A stretch of DNA of 64,000 bases, from contig CAJTCR010000020.1 of assembly GCA_910574915.1 (NCBI GenBank), positions 22,951 to 86,950 on the forward strand, written 5' to 3'. Positions 26,922 to 35,688 of the stretch are shown here, piece by piece. Origin of the DNA: Eubacteriaceae bacterium. Its GTDB lineage: Bacteria > Bacillota > Clostridia > Lachnospirales > Lachnospiraceae. How positions within the stretch are numbered: the first letter of the stretch is position 1; every line of letters begins with the position of its first letter. The notes beneath the pieces are model-generated. The model worked only from the letters and a program-made list of their open reading frames with translations. It made no database searches and was not told the DNA's origin. Position numbers and translations under genes: made by a program.

Positions 26922-27775
26922 TGCGGACAGCTACAATATTAGACGAAATAGCGGCAAAAACAAAAGAAAGAATCGCTGCGCGCAAGGCAAAGAAGCCGCT
27001 TCACACAGTACGTGCCCAGGCGGAAGCGATGGAAGCGCATACAGGGTATCCGTTTGAATGTGCGTTAAGACAGCAGGGGATCTCGCTGATCTGCGAGGTG
27101 AAAAAGGCGTCGCCTTCCAAAGGGGTGATTGCGCCTGATTTTCCATACGTGCAGATTGCATTGGATTACGAAGCGGCGGGGGCGGCTGCAATTTCCTGTT
27201 TGACAGAGCCGTATTTTTTTCAAGGGCAGGACATTTTTTTGCAGGAGATTGCAGCGCAGGTATCGATTCCGGTGCTGCGTAAGGATTTTATCGTCGATCC
27301 GTATATGATCTATGAAGCGAAAGCATTGGGGGCATCGGCGGTCCTGCTTATTTGTGCGATACTGACGGACAGCGAATTAAAAGAATATATAATAACGGCA
27401 CATTCCCTTGGCATGTCCGCGTTAGTAGAAGCGCATACAGAAGCGGAAGTGCAGCGCGCCCTGCGGTGCGGTGCAAGGGTGGTCGGCGTGAACAACCGGG
27501 ATTTAAAGACGTTTCAGGTAGATCTGGAAACAAGTATACGGCTGCGTGAGATGGTGCCCAAAGAATATCTGTTTGTGTCCGAGAGCGGGATTTGCGGAAC
27601 GCGGGAGCTTGTGGAGTTATATCAAAACGGGGCAGACGCCGTATTAATCGGAGAAACGCTGATGCGCGCCACGGATAAGGCGCAGATCATTTCAGAATGG
27701 ATGAGCGCGTGCGGGAATGGCATGGCGGAATCTAAAAAGAGGCAGAAGGGACAGGAACTGGGATGGCAAAAATAA
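26921..27775 (+). CDS. trpC: Indole-3-glycerol phosphate synthase
   Basis: TrpC closes the indole ring. The TIM barrel has ICEVKKASPSKGVIAPDF (catalytic lysine and the glutamate strand), VLRKDFIVDPYMIYEAKALGA, the VGVNNRDLKTF strand and SESGICGTRE. At 284 residues it is about 20 longer than usual because of a polar tail ([15 protein letters not shown]) whose coding sequence overlaps the start of trpF by 13 bases. The tail may simply serve that overlap. Confidence 0.96.
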   Translation: MRTATILDEIAAKTKERIAARKAKKPLHTVRAQAEAMEAHTGYPFECALRQQGISLICEVKKASPSKGVIAPDFPYVQIALDYEAAGAAAISCLTEPYFFQGQDIFLQEIAAQVSIPVLRKDFIVDPYMIYEAKALGASAVLLICAILTDSELKEYIITAHSLGMSALVEAHTEAEVQRALRCGARVVGVNNRDLKTFQVDLETSIRLREMVPKEYLFVSESGICGTRELVELYQNGADAVLIGETLMRATDKAQIISEWMSACGNGMAESKKRQKGQELGWQK

Positions 27776-28377
27776 AAATCTGCGGGCTGACAAGGCAGGA
27801 AGATATCGCTGCTGTCAATCTATATCAGCCAGATTATATCGGATTTGTATTTGCTCCGCAAAGCCGCCGCTATCTATCGTATGAGCAGGCAGCGGCACTG
27901 CGGCGGCAGCTTTGTGATGAGATTGCGGCAGTAGGCGTTTTTGTCAACGAGGCAAAGGAAATCGCCGCAGACTTGCTGGGACAGGGCGTGATTGATCTGG
28001 CGCAGCTTCATGGGCAGGAGACAGAAGCGGACATCCGATGGATTAGGGAACAGACGGGAAAGCCAGTAATTAAGGCAGTTTCTGTACGGTCACGCGCGGA
28101 TATACAAGGCTGGCAGGAAAGCAGCGCGGATTATTTGCTGCTGGATCAGGGAACAGGGGGCGGCGGATGCACGTTTGACTGGGGACTGGCGGATGAATGC
28201 AGGAAACCGTATTTTTTAGCCGGCGGGATTCATATAGGGAATTTAAAGGATGCTTTTCAGACAGGCGCCTATGCAGTTGATTTGTCGAGCGGCGTTGAGA
28301 CAAATGGGAAAAAAGATCGTGTCAAGATAGCACAGATCATAAAAGCAGTCCGTACACAGACAGGAACAGAGCGATAG
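27763..28377 (+). CDS. trpF: Phosphoribosylanthranilate isomerase
   Basis: TrpF catalyses the Amadori rearrangement before indole-ring closure. The 204-residue TIM barrel begins [14 protein letters not shown] with the catalytic cysteine in KICG. It has [23 protein letters not shown], the [13 protein letters not shown] aspartate loop and FLAGGIH plus AVDLSSGVE at the phosphate site. The start overlaps trpC, with a ribosome binding site AGGGACAGG inside trpC. It is separate from TrpC, as in Bacillus, unlike the enterobacterial fusion. Confidence 0.96.
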   Translation: MAKIKICGLTRQEDIAAVNLYQPDYIGFVFAPQSRRYLSYEQAAALRRQLCDEIAAVGVFVNEAKEIAADLLGQGVIDLAQLHGQETEADIRWIREQTGKPVIKAVSVRSRADIQGWQESSADYLLLDQGTGGGGCTFDWGLADECRKPYFLAGGIHIGNLKDAFQTGAYAVDLSSGVETNGKKDRVKIAQIIKAVRTQTGTER

Positions 28378-28397
28378 TTTTAGAGAGGAGTATCAAA

Positions 28398-29588
28398 ATG
28401 TCAAATCAAAACGGAAGGTTTGGAGAATACGGCGGGCAGTATATTCCAGAGACGCTTATGAATGCGGTTACCGAGCTGGAACATGCTTATGAGCATTATA
28501 AAAACAGCCCGGATTTTCAGCGGGAACTGGAACAATTATATCATGATTTTGCGGGCAGGCCGTCCAGGCTTACGTATGCGGCGCATATGACGCAGGATCT
28601 GGGCGGAGCAAAGATCTACTTAAAGCGGGAGGATCTAAACCATACGGGTTCCCATAAGATTAATAATGTGATCGGGCAGTGCCTGCTGGCGAAAAAGATG
28701 GGAAAAACAAGGCTGATTGCGGAGACAGGCGCAGGACAGCATGGAGTTGCGACTGCAACCGTAGCGGCGCTGATGGGGATGGAATGCGAGGTTTTTATGG
28801 GAGAAGAGGATACGAAAAGACAGGCGCTGAACGTATACCGTATGCGCCTGCTCGGTGCAAAAGTCCATCCGGTAGCAACGGGGACGGGGACGCTTAAGGA
28901 TGCGGTGTCTGCGGCGCTCGGGGAATGGACGAGGCGCATTGATGATACGCATTATTTAATCGGTTCTGTAATGGGCCCTCATCCGTTTCCGATTATTGTA
29001 AGAGACTTTCAGGCAGTGATTTCCAGGGAAATCCGCAGCCAGATGATAGAGAAGGAAGGCAGGCTGCCGGATATTGTGATGGCATGTGTCGGCGGCGGTT
29101 CCAACGCGATGGGCGCGTTTTATGATTTTATCAAAGAGCCAGACGTACGGCTGATCGGCTGTGAAGCTGCCGGGCGGGGAGTCCACACAGCGGAAACTGC
29201 GGCAACGATTGCGACTGGCAAGGCTGGTATTTTTCACGGCATGAAGTCTTATTTTTGCCAGGATGCGTACGGGCAGATTGCACCAGTGTATTCGATTTCG
29301 GCGGGGCTGGATTATCCGGGGATTGGCCCGGAACATGCAAGCCTCTATGATGCAAAAAGAGCGGAGTATGTGGCTATTACAGATGAGGAAGCAGTAGAAG
29401 CGTTTGAGTATTTATCACGCACCGAAGGCATTATCCCTGCAATCGAAAGTGCACATGCAGTCGCATATGCGATTAAAACAGCACCGGCAATGAGGAAAGA
29501 TGAGATTATAGTCATCAATCTGTCCGGGCGGGGAGACAAAGATTGTGCGGCGATCGCACGTTATAGAGGGGAGGAAGTTTATGAATAA
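28398..29588 (+). CDS. trpB: Tryptophan synthase beta chain
   Basis: TrpB joins indole and serine using PLP. The 396-residue protein begins [16 protein letters not shown]. It carries the PLP lysine in [15 protein letters not shown] (near residue 88), the [17 protein letters not shown] stretch that includes the catalytic glutamate loop, GGGSNAMG for the PLP phosphate, and NLSGRGDKD near the end. It is the TrpB1 type that partners TrpA. The start follows GAGAGGAG, and its end overlaps trpA by eight bases. Confidence 0.97.
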   Translation: MSNQNGRFGEYGGQYIPETLMNAVTELEHAYEHYKNSPDFQRELEQLYHDFAGRPSRLTYAAHMTQDLGGAKIYLKREDLNHTGSHKINNVIGQCLLAKKMGKTRLIAETGAGQHGVATATVAALMGMECEVFMGEEDTKRQALNVYRMRLLGAKVHPVATGTGTLKDAVSAALGEWTRRIDDTHYLIGSVMGPHPFPIIVRDFQAVISREIRSQMIEKEGRLPDIVMACVGGGSNAMGAFYDFIKEPDVRLIGCEAAGRGVHTAETAATIATGKAGIFHGMKSYFCQDAYGQIAPVYSISAGLDYPGIGPEHASLYDAKRAEYVAITDEEAVEAFEYLSRTEGIIPAIESAHAVAYAIKTAPAMRKDEIIVINLSGRGDKDCAAIARYRGEEVYE

Positions 29589-30363
29589 GATCATATATGC
29601 ATTTGAACATGGGAAAGCGTTTATCCCGTTTATTACATGCGGCGATCCTTCGCTGGAGGTCACGAAGCAGTTAGTCTATGCGATGGAAGAAGCAGGCGCC
29701 GACCTGATCGAGCTGGGCATTCCTTTTTCAGATCCGACAGCGGAAGGCGCGGTGATTCAGGAAGCGAATGTACGTGCGCTCAAGGCGGGTGTTACAACAG
29801 ATAAGATCTTTGAAATGGTAGAGGAGCTTCGCAGGCATACACAGATTCCGCTTGTATTTATGACTTATGCAAACGTCGTATTTTCCTATGGGACAAAACG
29901 GTTTGTGCAAAAGGCGGCGCAGCTTGGCGTCGACGGGATCATACTGGCGGATGTTCCATATGAAGAAAAAGGGGAGTTTGCACAGGCCTGCGGGCAGTAT
30001 GACGTGGCATGGATCTGCATGATTGCGCCGACCTCGCAGCAACGCATCCGCATGATTGCAAAAGAAGCAAAAGGATTTTTGTACTGTGTATCGTCGCTTG
30101 GGGTGACTGGAATGCGCAGTGAGATTACTACGGATCTTGCCGCGATGATACAGGCAGTAAAAGAAGAGACGGATCTTCCTTGTGCGGTTGGATTTGGAAT
30201 CTCGACGCCAAAGCAGGCGGCGCAGATTGCCAAAACAGCGGACGGCGTAATTGTAGGCTCTGCAATCGTCGCACTGTGCGGGCAGTATGGAAAAGACTGT
30301 GTTCCCCATGTGGCGGCATATGTCAGGCATATGAAAGAGGCAATTTGTCCGTATCCTGTCTGA
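29581..30363 (+). CDS. trpA: Tryptophan synthase alpha chain
   Basis: TrpA cleaves indole-3-glycerol phosphate and passes indole to TrpB. The 260-residue barrel contains [32 protein letters not shown] with the catalytic glutamate and aspartate, LADVPYEE, and [11 protein letters not shown] at the phosphate site. I placed the start at 29581, behind GGGGAGGAAG and overlapping the trpB stop (ATGAATAA); a start at 29545 would overlap trpB by 44 bases. It is the last trp gene. No clear terminator follows; the next transcription unit starts from its own promoter at 30378. Confidence 0.96.
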   Translation: MNKIIYAFEHGKAFIPFITCGDPSLEVTKQLVYAMEEAGADLIELGIPFSDPTAEGAVIQEANVRALKAGVTTDKIFEMVEELRRHTQIPLVFMTYANVVFSYGTKRFVQKAAQLGVDGIILADVPYEEKGEFAQACGQYDVAWICMIAPTSQQRIRMIAKEAKGFLYCVSSLGVTGMRSEITTDLAAMIQAVKEETDLPCAVGFGISTPKQAAQIAKTADGVIVGSAIVALCGQYGKDCVPHVAAYVRHMKEAICPYPV

Positions 30364-30377
30364 ATGCAAAATCCTGC

Positions 30378-30406
30378 TTGACTTTTGTGTCAGATTTCGA
30401 TAGTGT
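30378..30406 (+). promoter_or_regulatory. Promoter of the luxS operon
   Basis: TTGACT (30378-30383) and TAGTGT (30401-30406) are 17 bases apart, lying in the gap just after trpA and about 70 bases before the luxS start. Confidence 0.55.
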
Positions 30407-30474
30407 AGAGGATAGCCATGTATGATAACCATGCAAAAATTCTGACCTACGATTTGGAAAGGGGATATAGTATT

Positions 30475-30954
30475 ATGGAAAAAATAGCAAGCTTTACGAT
30501 CGACCATAACAAGTTGCAGCCTGGTGTCTATGTATCCAGAAAGGATCATGTAGGAGACGGTGTAATTACCACATTTGACCTGCGCATGACGTCGCCGAAT
30601 GAAGAGCCGGTTATGAATACGGCGGAAATGCATACGATCGAGCATCTGGCGGCTACGTATCTGCGCAATCATCCGCAGTATCAGGATAAGACGGTGTATT
30701 TTGGGCCGATGGGCTGTAGAACGGGTTTTTATTTGCTGTTAGCGGGCGATTATGAATCGGCGGATATTGTCGGGCTGGTGACGTCAATGTATGAATTTAT
30801 CAGGGACTTTAAGGACGAGGTGCCTGGCGCAAGCCCAAAAGACTGCGGCAACTATCTGGATATGAATCTTGGGATGGCAAATTATCTTGCAAAGAAATAT
30901 CTGGATGAGGTGCTTTATTCGATCGATGCATCACGGCTTGTTTATCCACAGTAG
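30475..30954 (+). CDS. luxS: S-ribosylhomocysteine lyase LuxS
   Basis: LuxS splits S-ribosylhomocysteine into homocysteine and DPD, the AI-2 precursor. The metal site is visible as H53-T-I-E-H57 and the later cysteine in DCGNYLDMN; GPMGCRTGFYL carries the catalytic cysteine. The 159-residue length is typical. The start at 30475 follows AAAGGGG; a longer frame from 30418 begins close to the promoter and lacks a site. It is followed after 30 bases by mtnN, which makes its substrate, so the two form a complete S-adenosylhomocysteine recycling unit. Confidence 0.97.
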   Translation: MEKIASFTIDHNKLQPGVYVSRKDHVGDGVITTFDLRMTSPNEEPVMNTAEMHTIEHLAATYLRNHPQYQDKTVYFGPMGCRTGFYLLLAGDYESADIVGLVTSMYEFIRDFKDEVPGASPKDCGNYLDMNLGMANYLAKKYLDEVLYSIDASRLVYPQ

Positions 30955-30984
30955 ACAGACACAAAGCAGAGAGGAGACTTTACC

Positions 30985-31680
30985 ATGAAGATAGGAATTA
31001 TCGGAGCAATGGAGACGGAAGTATCCGCCTTAAAAGAGGAGATGAAGGTAAACCAGGTAGTAACCAAAGCAGGGATGAACTTTTTCGAAGGAACGCTGCA
31101 TGGAAAGGCGGCAGTCGTTGTGCAGTGCGGGATAGGCAAAGTAAACGCTGCGATGTGCGTACAGATCCTTGCTGATCTGTTTCGCATTACGCATGTGCTG
31201 AATACAGGAGTGGCGGGTTCATTAAATGCAGATTTAGATATTGGGGATATCCTCGTATCCGAAAAGGCGATTCAGCATGATGTAAATGTTACTGTACTAG
31301 GATACCAGATTGGCAAGATACCAGGATTTGAAAGCAGAGAGTTTGCGGCAGATCCGGCAATGGCGGACGCTGTGATGGATGCCTGCAAACGTGTCAATCC
31401 AGAGGTAGCGGTTGTAAAAGGATGCGTGGTCAGCGGAGACCAGTTTATTTCTGATAATAAAGTAAAAGAACATTTAATAAATGAATTTCACGGTGATTGC
31501 GCGGAGATGGAAGGGGCTTCTATTGCGCAGGCTGCGATGCTCAACGGGATACCGTTTGTCGTAGTACGCGCGATCTCAGATAAAGCAGACGGCTCTGCAA
31601 AGATGGACTATCCGACGTTTGAAGATCAGGCGGCAGCGCATTGTGCGAAGATGGTGTCGGAATTTGTACAGAAATTTTAG
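30985..31680 (+). CDS. mtnN: 5'-methylthioadenosine/S-adenosylhomocysteine nucleosidase
   Basis: The enzyme removes adenine from S-adenosylhomocysteine and methylthioadenosine, giving LuxS its substrate. The 231-residue protein begins MKIGIIGAMETEVSALKEEM with the conserved glutamate near residue 12. It has NTGVAGSLN, VVSGDQFISD, AEMEGASIAQAA and RAISDKAD with the catalytic aspartate. The order luxS-mtnN differs from Bacillus, where mtnN precedes other sulfur genes, but the pairing supports both assignments. The ribosome binding site is AGAGGAG. Confidence 0.97.
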   Translation: MKIGIIGAMETEVSALKEEMKVNQVVTKAGMNFFEGTLHGKAAVVVQCGIGKVNAAMCVQILADLFRITHVLNTGVAGSLNADLDIGDILVSEKAIQHDVNVTVLGYQIGKIPGFESREFAADPAMADAVMDACKRVNPEVAVVKGCVVSGDQFISDNKVKEHLINEFHGDCAEMEGASIAQAAMLNGIPFVVVRAISDKADGSAKMDYPTFEDQAAAHCAKMVSEFVQKF

Positions 31681-31689
31681 AGGAGAATT

Positions 31690-33060
31690 ATGACAAAAAG
31701 TGCAAGTAAAGATATGACACAGGGATCGCCGATCAAATTAATTCTCGCGTTTTTTGTGCCGCTGATGTTTGGGATGCTGTTTCAGCAGTTTTACAGCATG
31801 ATGGATACGATTATTGTCGGAAAGTTTTTAGGGGTAGAGGCACTGGCGGCGGTTGGCTCCACAGGTTCGATTAATTTTATGGTAATAGGGTTTTGCATGG
31901 GCGTGTGCAACGGCTTTGCGATCCCGATTGCACAGAAGTTTGGCGCGAAGGATTATCATGCGCTGCGAAAATATGTGGCGAACGGAATCTGGCTTGCAGT
32001 CATAATAGCGGCAGTAATGACGATGGGGGTATGCCTGCTGTGCAAAAAGATCCTCTTATGGATGAATACGCCGTCCGATATTATACAGGGGGCATACCAG
32101 TACATTTTTGTAATCTTTTTAGGAATACCGGTTATTTACCTGTATAATTTACTGTCAGGATTTATCCGGTCTCTTGGAGACAGCAAAAGCCCGCTGATGT
32201 TTTTGATTTTTTCGTCACTGTTAAATATTGTGCTGGATCTTGCGCTGATTGTGGGCTTTCATATGGGAATTGCAGGTGCAGCGTGGGCGACCGTGATTTC
32301 ACAGGGCGTATCCGGGATCTTATGTCTTGTTTATATAAATAAAAAATATGAGGTGCTGCGTCTGTCCAAAGAAGAATGGCAGATGAACGCAGCGTACATG
32401 AAGGATCTGTGCAACGCAGGAATCCCAATGGGATTGCAGTATACGATTACGGCTGTCGGCAGCGTAATTTTGCAAACAGCCGTTAATACGCTTGGGTCTA
32501 CCGCTGTCGCTTCGGTAACGGCGGCAAATAAAGTCGGTATGTTTTTCTGCTGTCCGCTGGATGCTATGGGATCTACGATGTCAACCTATGCGGGGCAGAA
32601 CCTGGGTGCCGGAGAGCTAAAGCGCGTGACAAAGGGAATGCTGTCCTGCTGCATGATCGGGCTGGTGTATTCGGTGCTTGCGTTTGTTGTATTGTTCTTT
32701 TTCGGTGCGAAAATCGCACTGCTGTTTTTAGATGCGAATGAAGTTGAGATTTTGAAAAATGCAAGGCTGTATTTAATTGTGGGAAGCTCCTTTTATTTCC
32801 CGCTGGCACTCGTGAATATTCTGCGATTTACAATCCAGGGGCTTGGATTCAGCAAGCTGGCGGTTATGGCGGGCATCTGCGAGATGATCGCAAGAGCGCT
32901 TGTAGGAACCTTTATCGTGCCGGTATTTGGCTATCTGGGCGCCTGCTTCGCAAGCCCGGTAGCGTGGATATTTGCAGACCTGTTTTTGATTCCGGCATAT
33001 GTGTCTGTGATAAAGTCGCTGCAACGAAAAAAAGATGAGAGAAATCTGCAGACGGCTTAA
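31690..33060 (+). CDS. MATE-family efflux transporter
   Basis: The 456-residue protein has about twelve membrane helices in two pseudo-symmetric halves. It begins with the typical MTQGSPIKLILAFFVPLMFG and FYSMMDTIIVGKFLGVEALAAVG region. MATE proteins export cationic drugs or metabolites using Na+ or H+ gradients. Here the gene follows mtnN by nine bases behind AGAGGAG, so it is the third gene of the luxS operon; export of a product of that pathway is possible but only suggested by position. Confidence 0.92.
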   Translation: MTKSASKDMTQGSPIKLILAFFVPLMFGMLFQQFYSMMDTIIVGKFLGVEALAAVGSTGSINFMVIGFCMGVCNGFAIPIAQKFGAKDYHALRKYVANGIWLAVIIAAVMTMGVCLLCKKILLWMNTPSDIIQGAYQYIFVIFLGIPVIYLYNLLSGFIRSLGDSKSPLMFLIFSSLLNIVLDLALIVGFHMGIAGAAWATVISQGVSGILCLVYINKKYEVLRLSKEEWQMNAAYMKDLCNAGIPMGLQYTITAVGSVILQTAVNTLGSTAVASVTAANKVGMFFCCPLDAMGSTMSTYAGQNLGAGELKRVTKGMLSCCMIGLVYSVLAFVVLFFFGAKIALLFLDANEVEILKNARLYLIVGSSFYFPLALVNILRFTIQGLGFSKLAVMAGICEMIARALVGTFIVPVFGYLGACFASPVAWIFADLFLIPAYVSVIKSLQRKKDERNLQTA

Positions 33061-33146
33061 GAAAACGGGCAAAATCGCCGATATAACTATTAATCAGGAA
33101 GTATCTGGCAATTTGAATACGGGCTGCCTTTGGCTGAGCGGCGGCT

Positions 33147-33239
33147 GCATGTGCCAGGAGCCTGACATGCAAACGGAATTGCATCATCATGGCGAATCCG
33201 CCATGAAAGAGTACCAGTAAATGGAAACCGGCGGGTTTC
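33147..33239 (+). other. Three consecutive hairpins in the leader of the 33269 gene
   Basis: GCATGT/ACATGC with CAGG/CCTG inside (33147-33170), CATGGCG/CGCCATG (33188-33205, seven perfect pairs) and GAAACC/GGTTTC (33224-33239) stand in a row before the ribosome binding site of the following gene. No known riboswitch consensus was recognised; the GEMM (cyclic di-GMP) signature is absent. It may be a structured leader or a small RNA. Confidence 0.4.
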
Positions 33240-33268
33240 GCATCATACAAATCATGGAGGGAATCAGA

Positions 33269-33910
33269 ATGAGCGAAATGGGAGTAAATATTAACACAAC
33301 GGCTGCTACATATGCATCCGCATACAGCAGCACAAAGAAAGCAGACAGCAAGCCAGAAGAAACTAAAGATACGGACAAAAACAGCTCTACAGGTGCCGTA
33401 TACGAGAAGGATTCTGACAAAAAGGACAAAGACAAAGCAACCTATTCTATTAACAAGATGAGCGCTGAAAAACGTGCAGAGCTTGTAAAACAGATGAAGC
33501 AGGATGCAGTCAACAGACAGAATCAGTTAGTTGATATCGTAAATAAAACGCTTTTTGGCCAGGCAAAGAAGTTTACAGAAGCAAACGATGATTTCTGGAG
33601 CACAATGGCAAAGGGCGGCTTTTCCGTAGATGCTGCCGCAAAAGCGAAAGCACAGGAGCTTATATCCGAAGACGGTTATTATGGTGTAAAGCAGACTTCA
33701 CAGAGAATCTTTGATTTTGCAAGCGCACTCGCAGGAGATGACGTTGAAAAGATGAAAGAGATGCAGGCTGCATTTGAAAAGGGATATAAACAGGCAACAA
33801 AATCCTGGGGCAAAGAGCTTCCAGATATCTCCAAGAAGACACATCAGGCAGTTACAGACTTGTTTGATGATTATTACAATTCTAAAAAAGTAATTTCTAC
33901 AGAGGAATAA
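33269..33910 (+). CDS. Uncharacterised Lachnospiraceae-type protein
   Basis: The 213-residue protein begins MSEMGVNINTTAATYASAYS and has a Lys/Asp/Glu-rich disordered stretch to about residue 60. A helical region follows: NKMSAEKRAELVKQMKQDA, then QNQLVDIVNKTLFGQA, EDGYYGVKQTSQRIFDFA and FEKGYKQATKSWGKELPDIS. It has no signal peptide, membrane segment or cysteine. The pattern is one I associate with uncharacterised clostridial proteins; I cannot give a function. The start at 33269 follows GGAGGG nine bases upstream. The lysine-rich composition and clean codons suggest good expression. Its terminator has been interrupted by repeat element B2. Confidence 0.75.
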   Translation: MSEMGVNINTTAATYASAYSSTKKADSKPEETKDTDKNSSTGAVYEKDSDKKDKDKATYSINKMSAEKRAELVKQMKQDAVNRQNQLVDIVNKTLFGQAKKFTEANDDFWSTMAKGGFSVDAAAKAKAQELISEDGYYGVKQTSQRIFDFASALAGDDVEKMKEMQAAFEKGYKQATKSWGKELPDISKKTHQAVTDLFDDYYNSKKVISTEE

Positions 33911-33924
33911 AAAGTATTTTATTA

Positions 33925-34060
33925 AAACAGGCTGCTAGAGCGTGTTTGAAAAATGCTTTCTGTGAGATGTGCTTCACAGTTTGTGGTGAATGCAGATCAC
34001 GGGAATGATTTTTAAACACGCTCTAGGGAAATGTGTTTTCATCTCCCTGGCAGCCTGTTT
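33925..34060 (+). terminator. Terminator hairpin split by repeat B2
   Basis: The left arm AAACAGGCTG (33925-33934) and right arm TCCCTGGCAGCCTGTTT (34044-34060) become adjacent when B2 is removed and one CTAG is left. They then pair over 17 positions with a single G-U. The insertion has moved the two arms 92 bases further apart. Confidence 0.7.
33935..34026. repeat. Repeat family B, deleted copy B2 (92 bp)
   Basis: The ends are CTAGAGCGTGTTTGAAAAAT and ATTTTTAAACACGCTCTAG, the same as B1, while the centre is shortened from 166 to 92 bases. It interrupts a terminator stem, with CTAG at both borders, which fits insertion at TA in CTAG with TA duplication. Confidence 0.8.
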
Positions 34061-34062
34061 GT

Positions 34063-34102
34063 TATTGTATTGTATTCTATTCTATTCTATTCTATTGTAT
34101 CT
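34063..34102. repeat. Pentanucleotide tandem repeat upstream of but
   Basis: Eight pentamers TATTN follow one another: two TATTG, four TATTC, one TATTG, then TATCT. The tract lies between the split terminator and the but promoter, 31 bases before the -35 box. Tract length could vary by slippage. Confidence 0.7.
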
Positions 34103-34132
34103 TATTTAGTTCTTCATTTTTCGTTGGAAGCC

Positions 34133-34161
34133 TTGCGTATCTTTTTTAAAAATGATAGTAT
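34133..34161 (+). promoter_or_regulatory. Promoter of the butyryl-CoA transferase gene
   Basis: TTGCGT (34133-34138), a 17-base spacer containing a T6A5 run, and TAGTAT (34156-34161). An overlapping TATAGAAT could serve as an alternative -10. Confidence 0.55.
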
Positions 34162-34175
34162 AGAATTATCGTTAA

Positions 34176-34190
34176 ACTATTCACAATAGT
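34176..34190. promoter_or_regulatory. Operator-like palindrome downstream of the but promoter
   Basis: ACTATT and AATAGT form a perfect 6-3-6 inverted repeat (CAC spacer) just after the predicted transcription start. It does not match the Rex or CcpA consensus. Confidence 0.35.
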
Positions 34191-34224
34191 GAAGATGCCA
34201 TACAATATTATGAAGGAGGTCATC

Positions 34225-35568
34225 ATGGGATACGCAGAAGAATATCAAAAGAAACTTGTATCAGCGGATGAAGCTGTAAAGGCGGTACATTCGGGCGACT
34301 GGATCGATTACGGCTGGTGCAACGGGACGGCAGACGCACTGGACAAAGCGCTTGCAAAGCGTACGGACGAATTAAAGGATGTAAATGTACGAGGCGGTAT
34401 TTTGTTAAAAACACCGGCTATTTTTGAGCGCGAGGACGCAGGCGAGCATTTTACATGGAATTCGTGGCATATGTCCGGCATTGAGCGTAAGCTGATTAAC
34501 CGCGGCTGCGCATATTACGCGCCGATTCGCTATTCAGAGCTGCCGCGTTATTACCGCGATCCGCATACAAAGAAAAATGCGGTTGCCATGTTCCAGGTTA
34601 CACCGATGGATAAGCATGGATTTTTCAACTTTGGGCCAAATGCTTCCCATCTTGCAGCGGTTGTGGAAACTTCTGCGACAGTAATTGTCGAGGTCAATGA
34701 AAATATGCCGCGCTGCTTAGGCGGTACAGAAAACGGCGTACATATTTCAGACGTGGATTTTATCGTGGAAGGCAGCAATCCGCCGATCGCGGAAATGGGC
34801 GCAGGCGGGCCGGCAAGCGAAGTTGACAAAGCAGTTGCAAAACTGATTGTAAATGAAATTCCAGACGGCGCCTGCTTACAGCTTGGAATCGGCGGTATGC
34901 CGAATGCGGTTGGATCTTTGATCGCAGAGTCTGATCTTAAGGATCTGGGCGTTCATACAGAAATGTATGTAGACGCATTTGTAGATATTGCAAAAGCAGG
35001 GAAAATCAATGGCTCCAGAAAAAATATCGACCGTTTCCGCCAGGCGTTTGCATTTGGCTGCGGTACGAAAAAGATGTACGATTATCTGGATGAAAACCCG
35101 GAGATTATGAGTGCTCCAGTCAGCTATACGAATGATATCCGCTCCATTTCTGCACTGGATAATTTTATGTCGATCAATAACGCGGTAGACATTGACCTGT
35201 TTGGACAGGTAAATGCAGAATCAGCCGGAACCAAGCATATCAGCGGCGCAGGCGGACAGCTTGACTTCGTATTAGGCGCGTATTTGTCAAAAGGCGGAAA
35301 GAGCTTTATCTGCTGTTCTTCTACCTACAAGACAAAAGACGGACAGGTAAAATCCAGAATCCTGCCTACACTGAATACAGGTTCGATTGTGACAGATACA
35401 CGTGCGAATACACATTATCTAGTTACAGAGTTTGGTATTGTCAATGTAAAAGGATTGTCTACCTGGGAAAAAGCGGAAGCGATTATTTCCATTGCGCATC
35501 CTGATTTTAGAGAAGAGCTGATTGCTGAAGCAGAGAAAATGAAAATCTGGAGAAGAAGCAATAAATAG
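34225..35568 (+). CDS. but: Butyryl-CoA:acetate CoA-transferase
   Basis: The enzyme exchanges CoA between butyryl-CoA and acetate, the last step of butyrate formation in many gut Lachnospiraceae. The 447-residue protein has [35 protein letters not shown], the HTEMYVDAF glutamate (about E246, catalytic in 4-hydroxybutyrate CoA-transferase relatives) and [20 protein letters not shown]. The sequence style closely follows the Roseburia/E. rectale enzyme; a 4-hydroxybutyrate or propionyl-CoA role cannot be fully excluded. The start at 34225 follows AAGGAGG. It is monocistronic with its own promoter and terminator, away from the butyryl-CoA synthesis genes, as is common in this group. Confidence 0.9.
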   Translation: MGYAEEYQKKLVSADEAVKAVHSGDWIDYGWCNGTADALDKALAKRTDELKDVNVRGGILLKTPAIFEREDAGEHFTWNSWHMSGIERKLINRGCAYYAPIRYSELPRYYRDPHTKKNAVAMFQVTPMDKHGFFNFGPNASHLAAVVETSATVIVEVNENMPRCLGGTENGVHISDVDFIVEGSNPPIAEMGAGGPASEVDKAVAKLIVNEIPDGACLQLGIGGMPNAVGSLIAESDLKDLGVHTEMYVDAFVDIAKAGKINGSRKNIDRFRQAFAFGCGTKKMYDYLDENPEIMSAPVSYTNDIRSISALDNFMSINNAVDIDLFGQVNAESAGTKHISGAGGQLDFVLGAYLSKGGKSFICCSSTYKTKDGQVKSRILPTLNTGSIVTDTRANTHYLVTEFGIVNVKGLSTWEKAEAIISIAHPDFREELIAEAEKMKIWRRSNK

Positions 35569-35626
35569 CAGGAAACATCTATAGAAATCGTATTTGAGAG
35601 TATTAGAGATACGAAAAAAATAAGCT

Positions 35627-35661
35627 AAAAAAGACTGTCGTTTTAAAACGGCAGTCTTTTT
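35627..35661. terminator. Bidirectional terminator between but and rsgI
   Basis: AAAAAAGACTGTCGTTTT and its near complement AAAACGGCAGTCTTTTT form one long hairpin with A and T flanks suitable for both strands. Confidence 0.85.
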
Positions 35662-35688
35662 AGGAATTTTACGTTATTTGCAGTAATA

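Noticed and set aside
29728..30672. Open minus-strand frame of 314 codons opposite trpA and luxS
   Set aside because: It lies wholly opposite well-supported genes, has no ribosome binding site, and its composition (many Arg, His, Cys) is that of an antisense shadow.
33061..33268. Cyclic di-GMP (GEMM) riboswitch before the 33269 gene
   Set aside because: The short GGGCAAA stretch suggested it, but the conserved GGGACGCAAAGCC core is absent.
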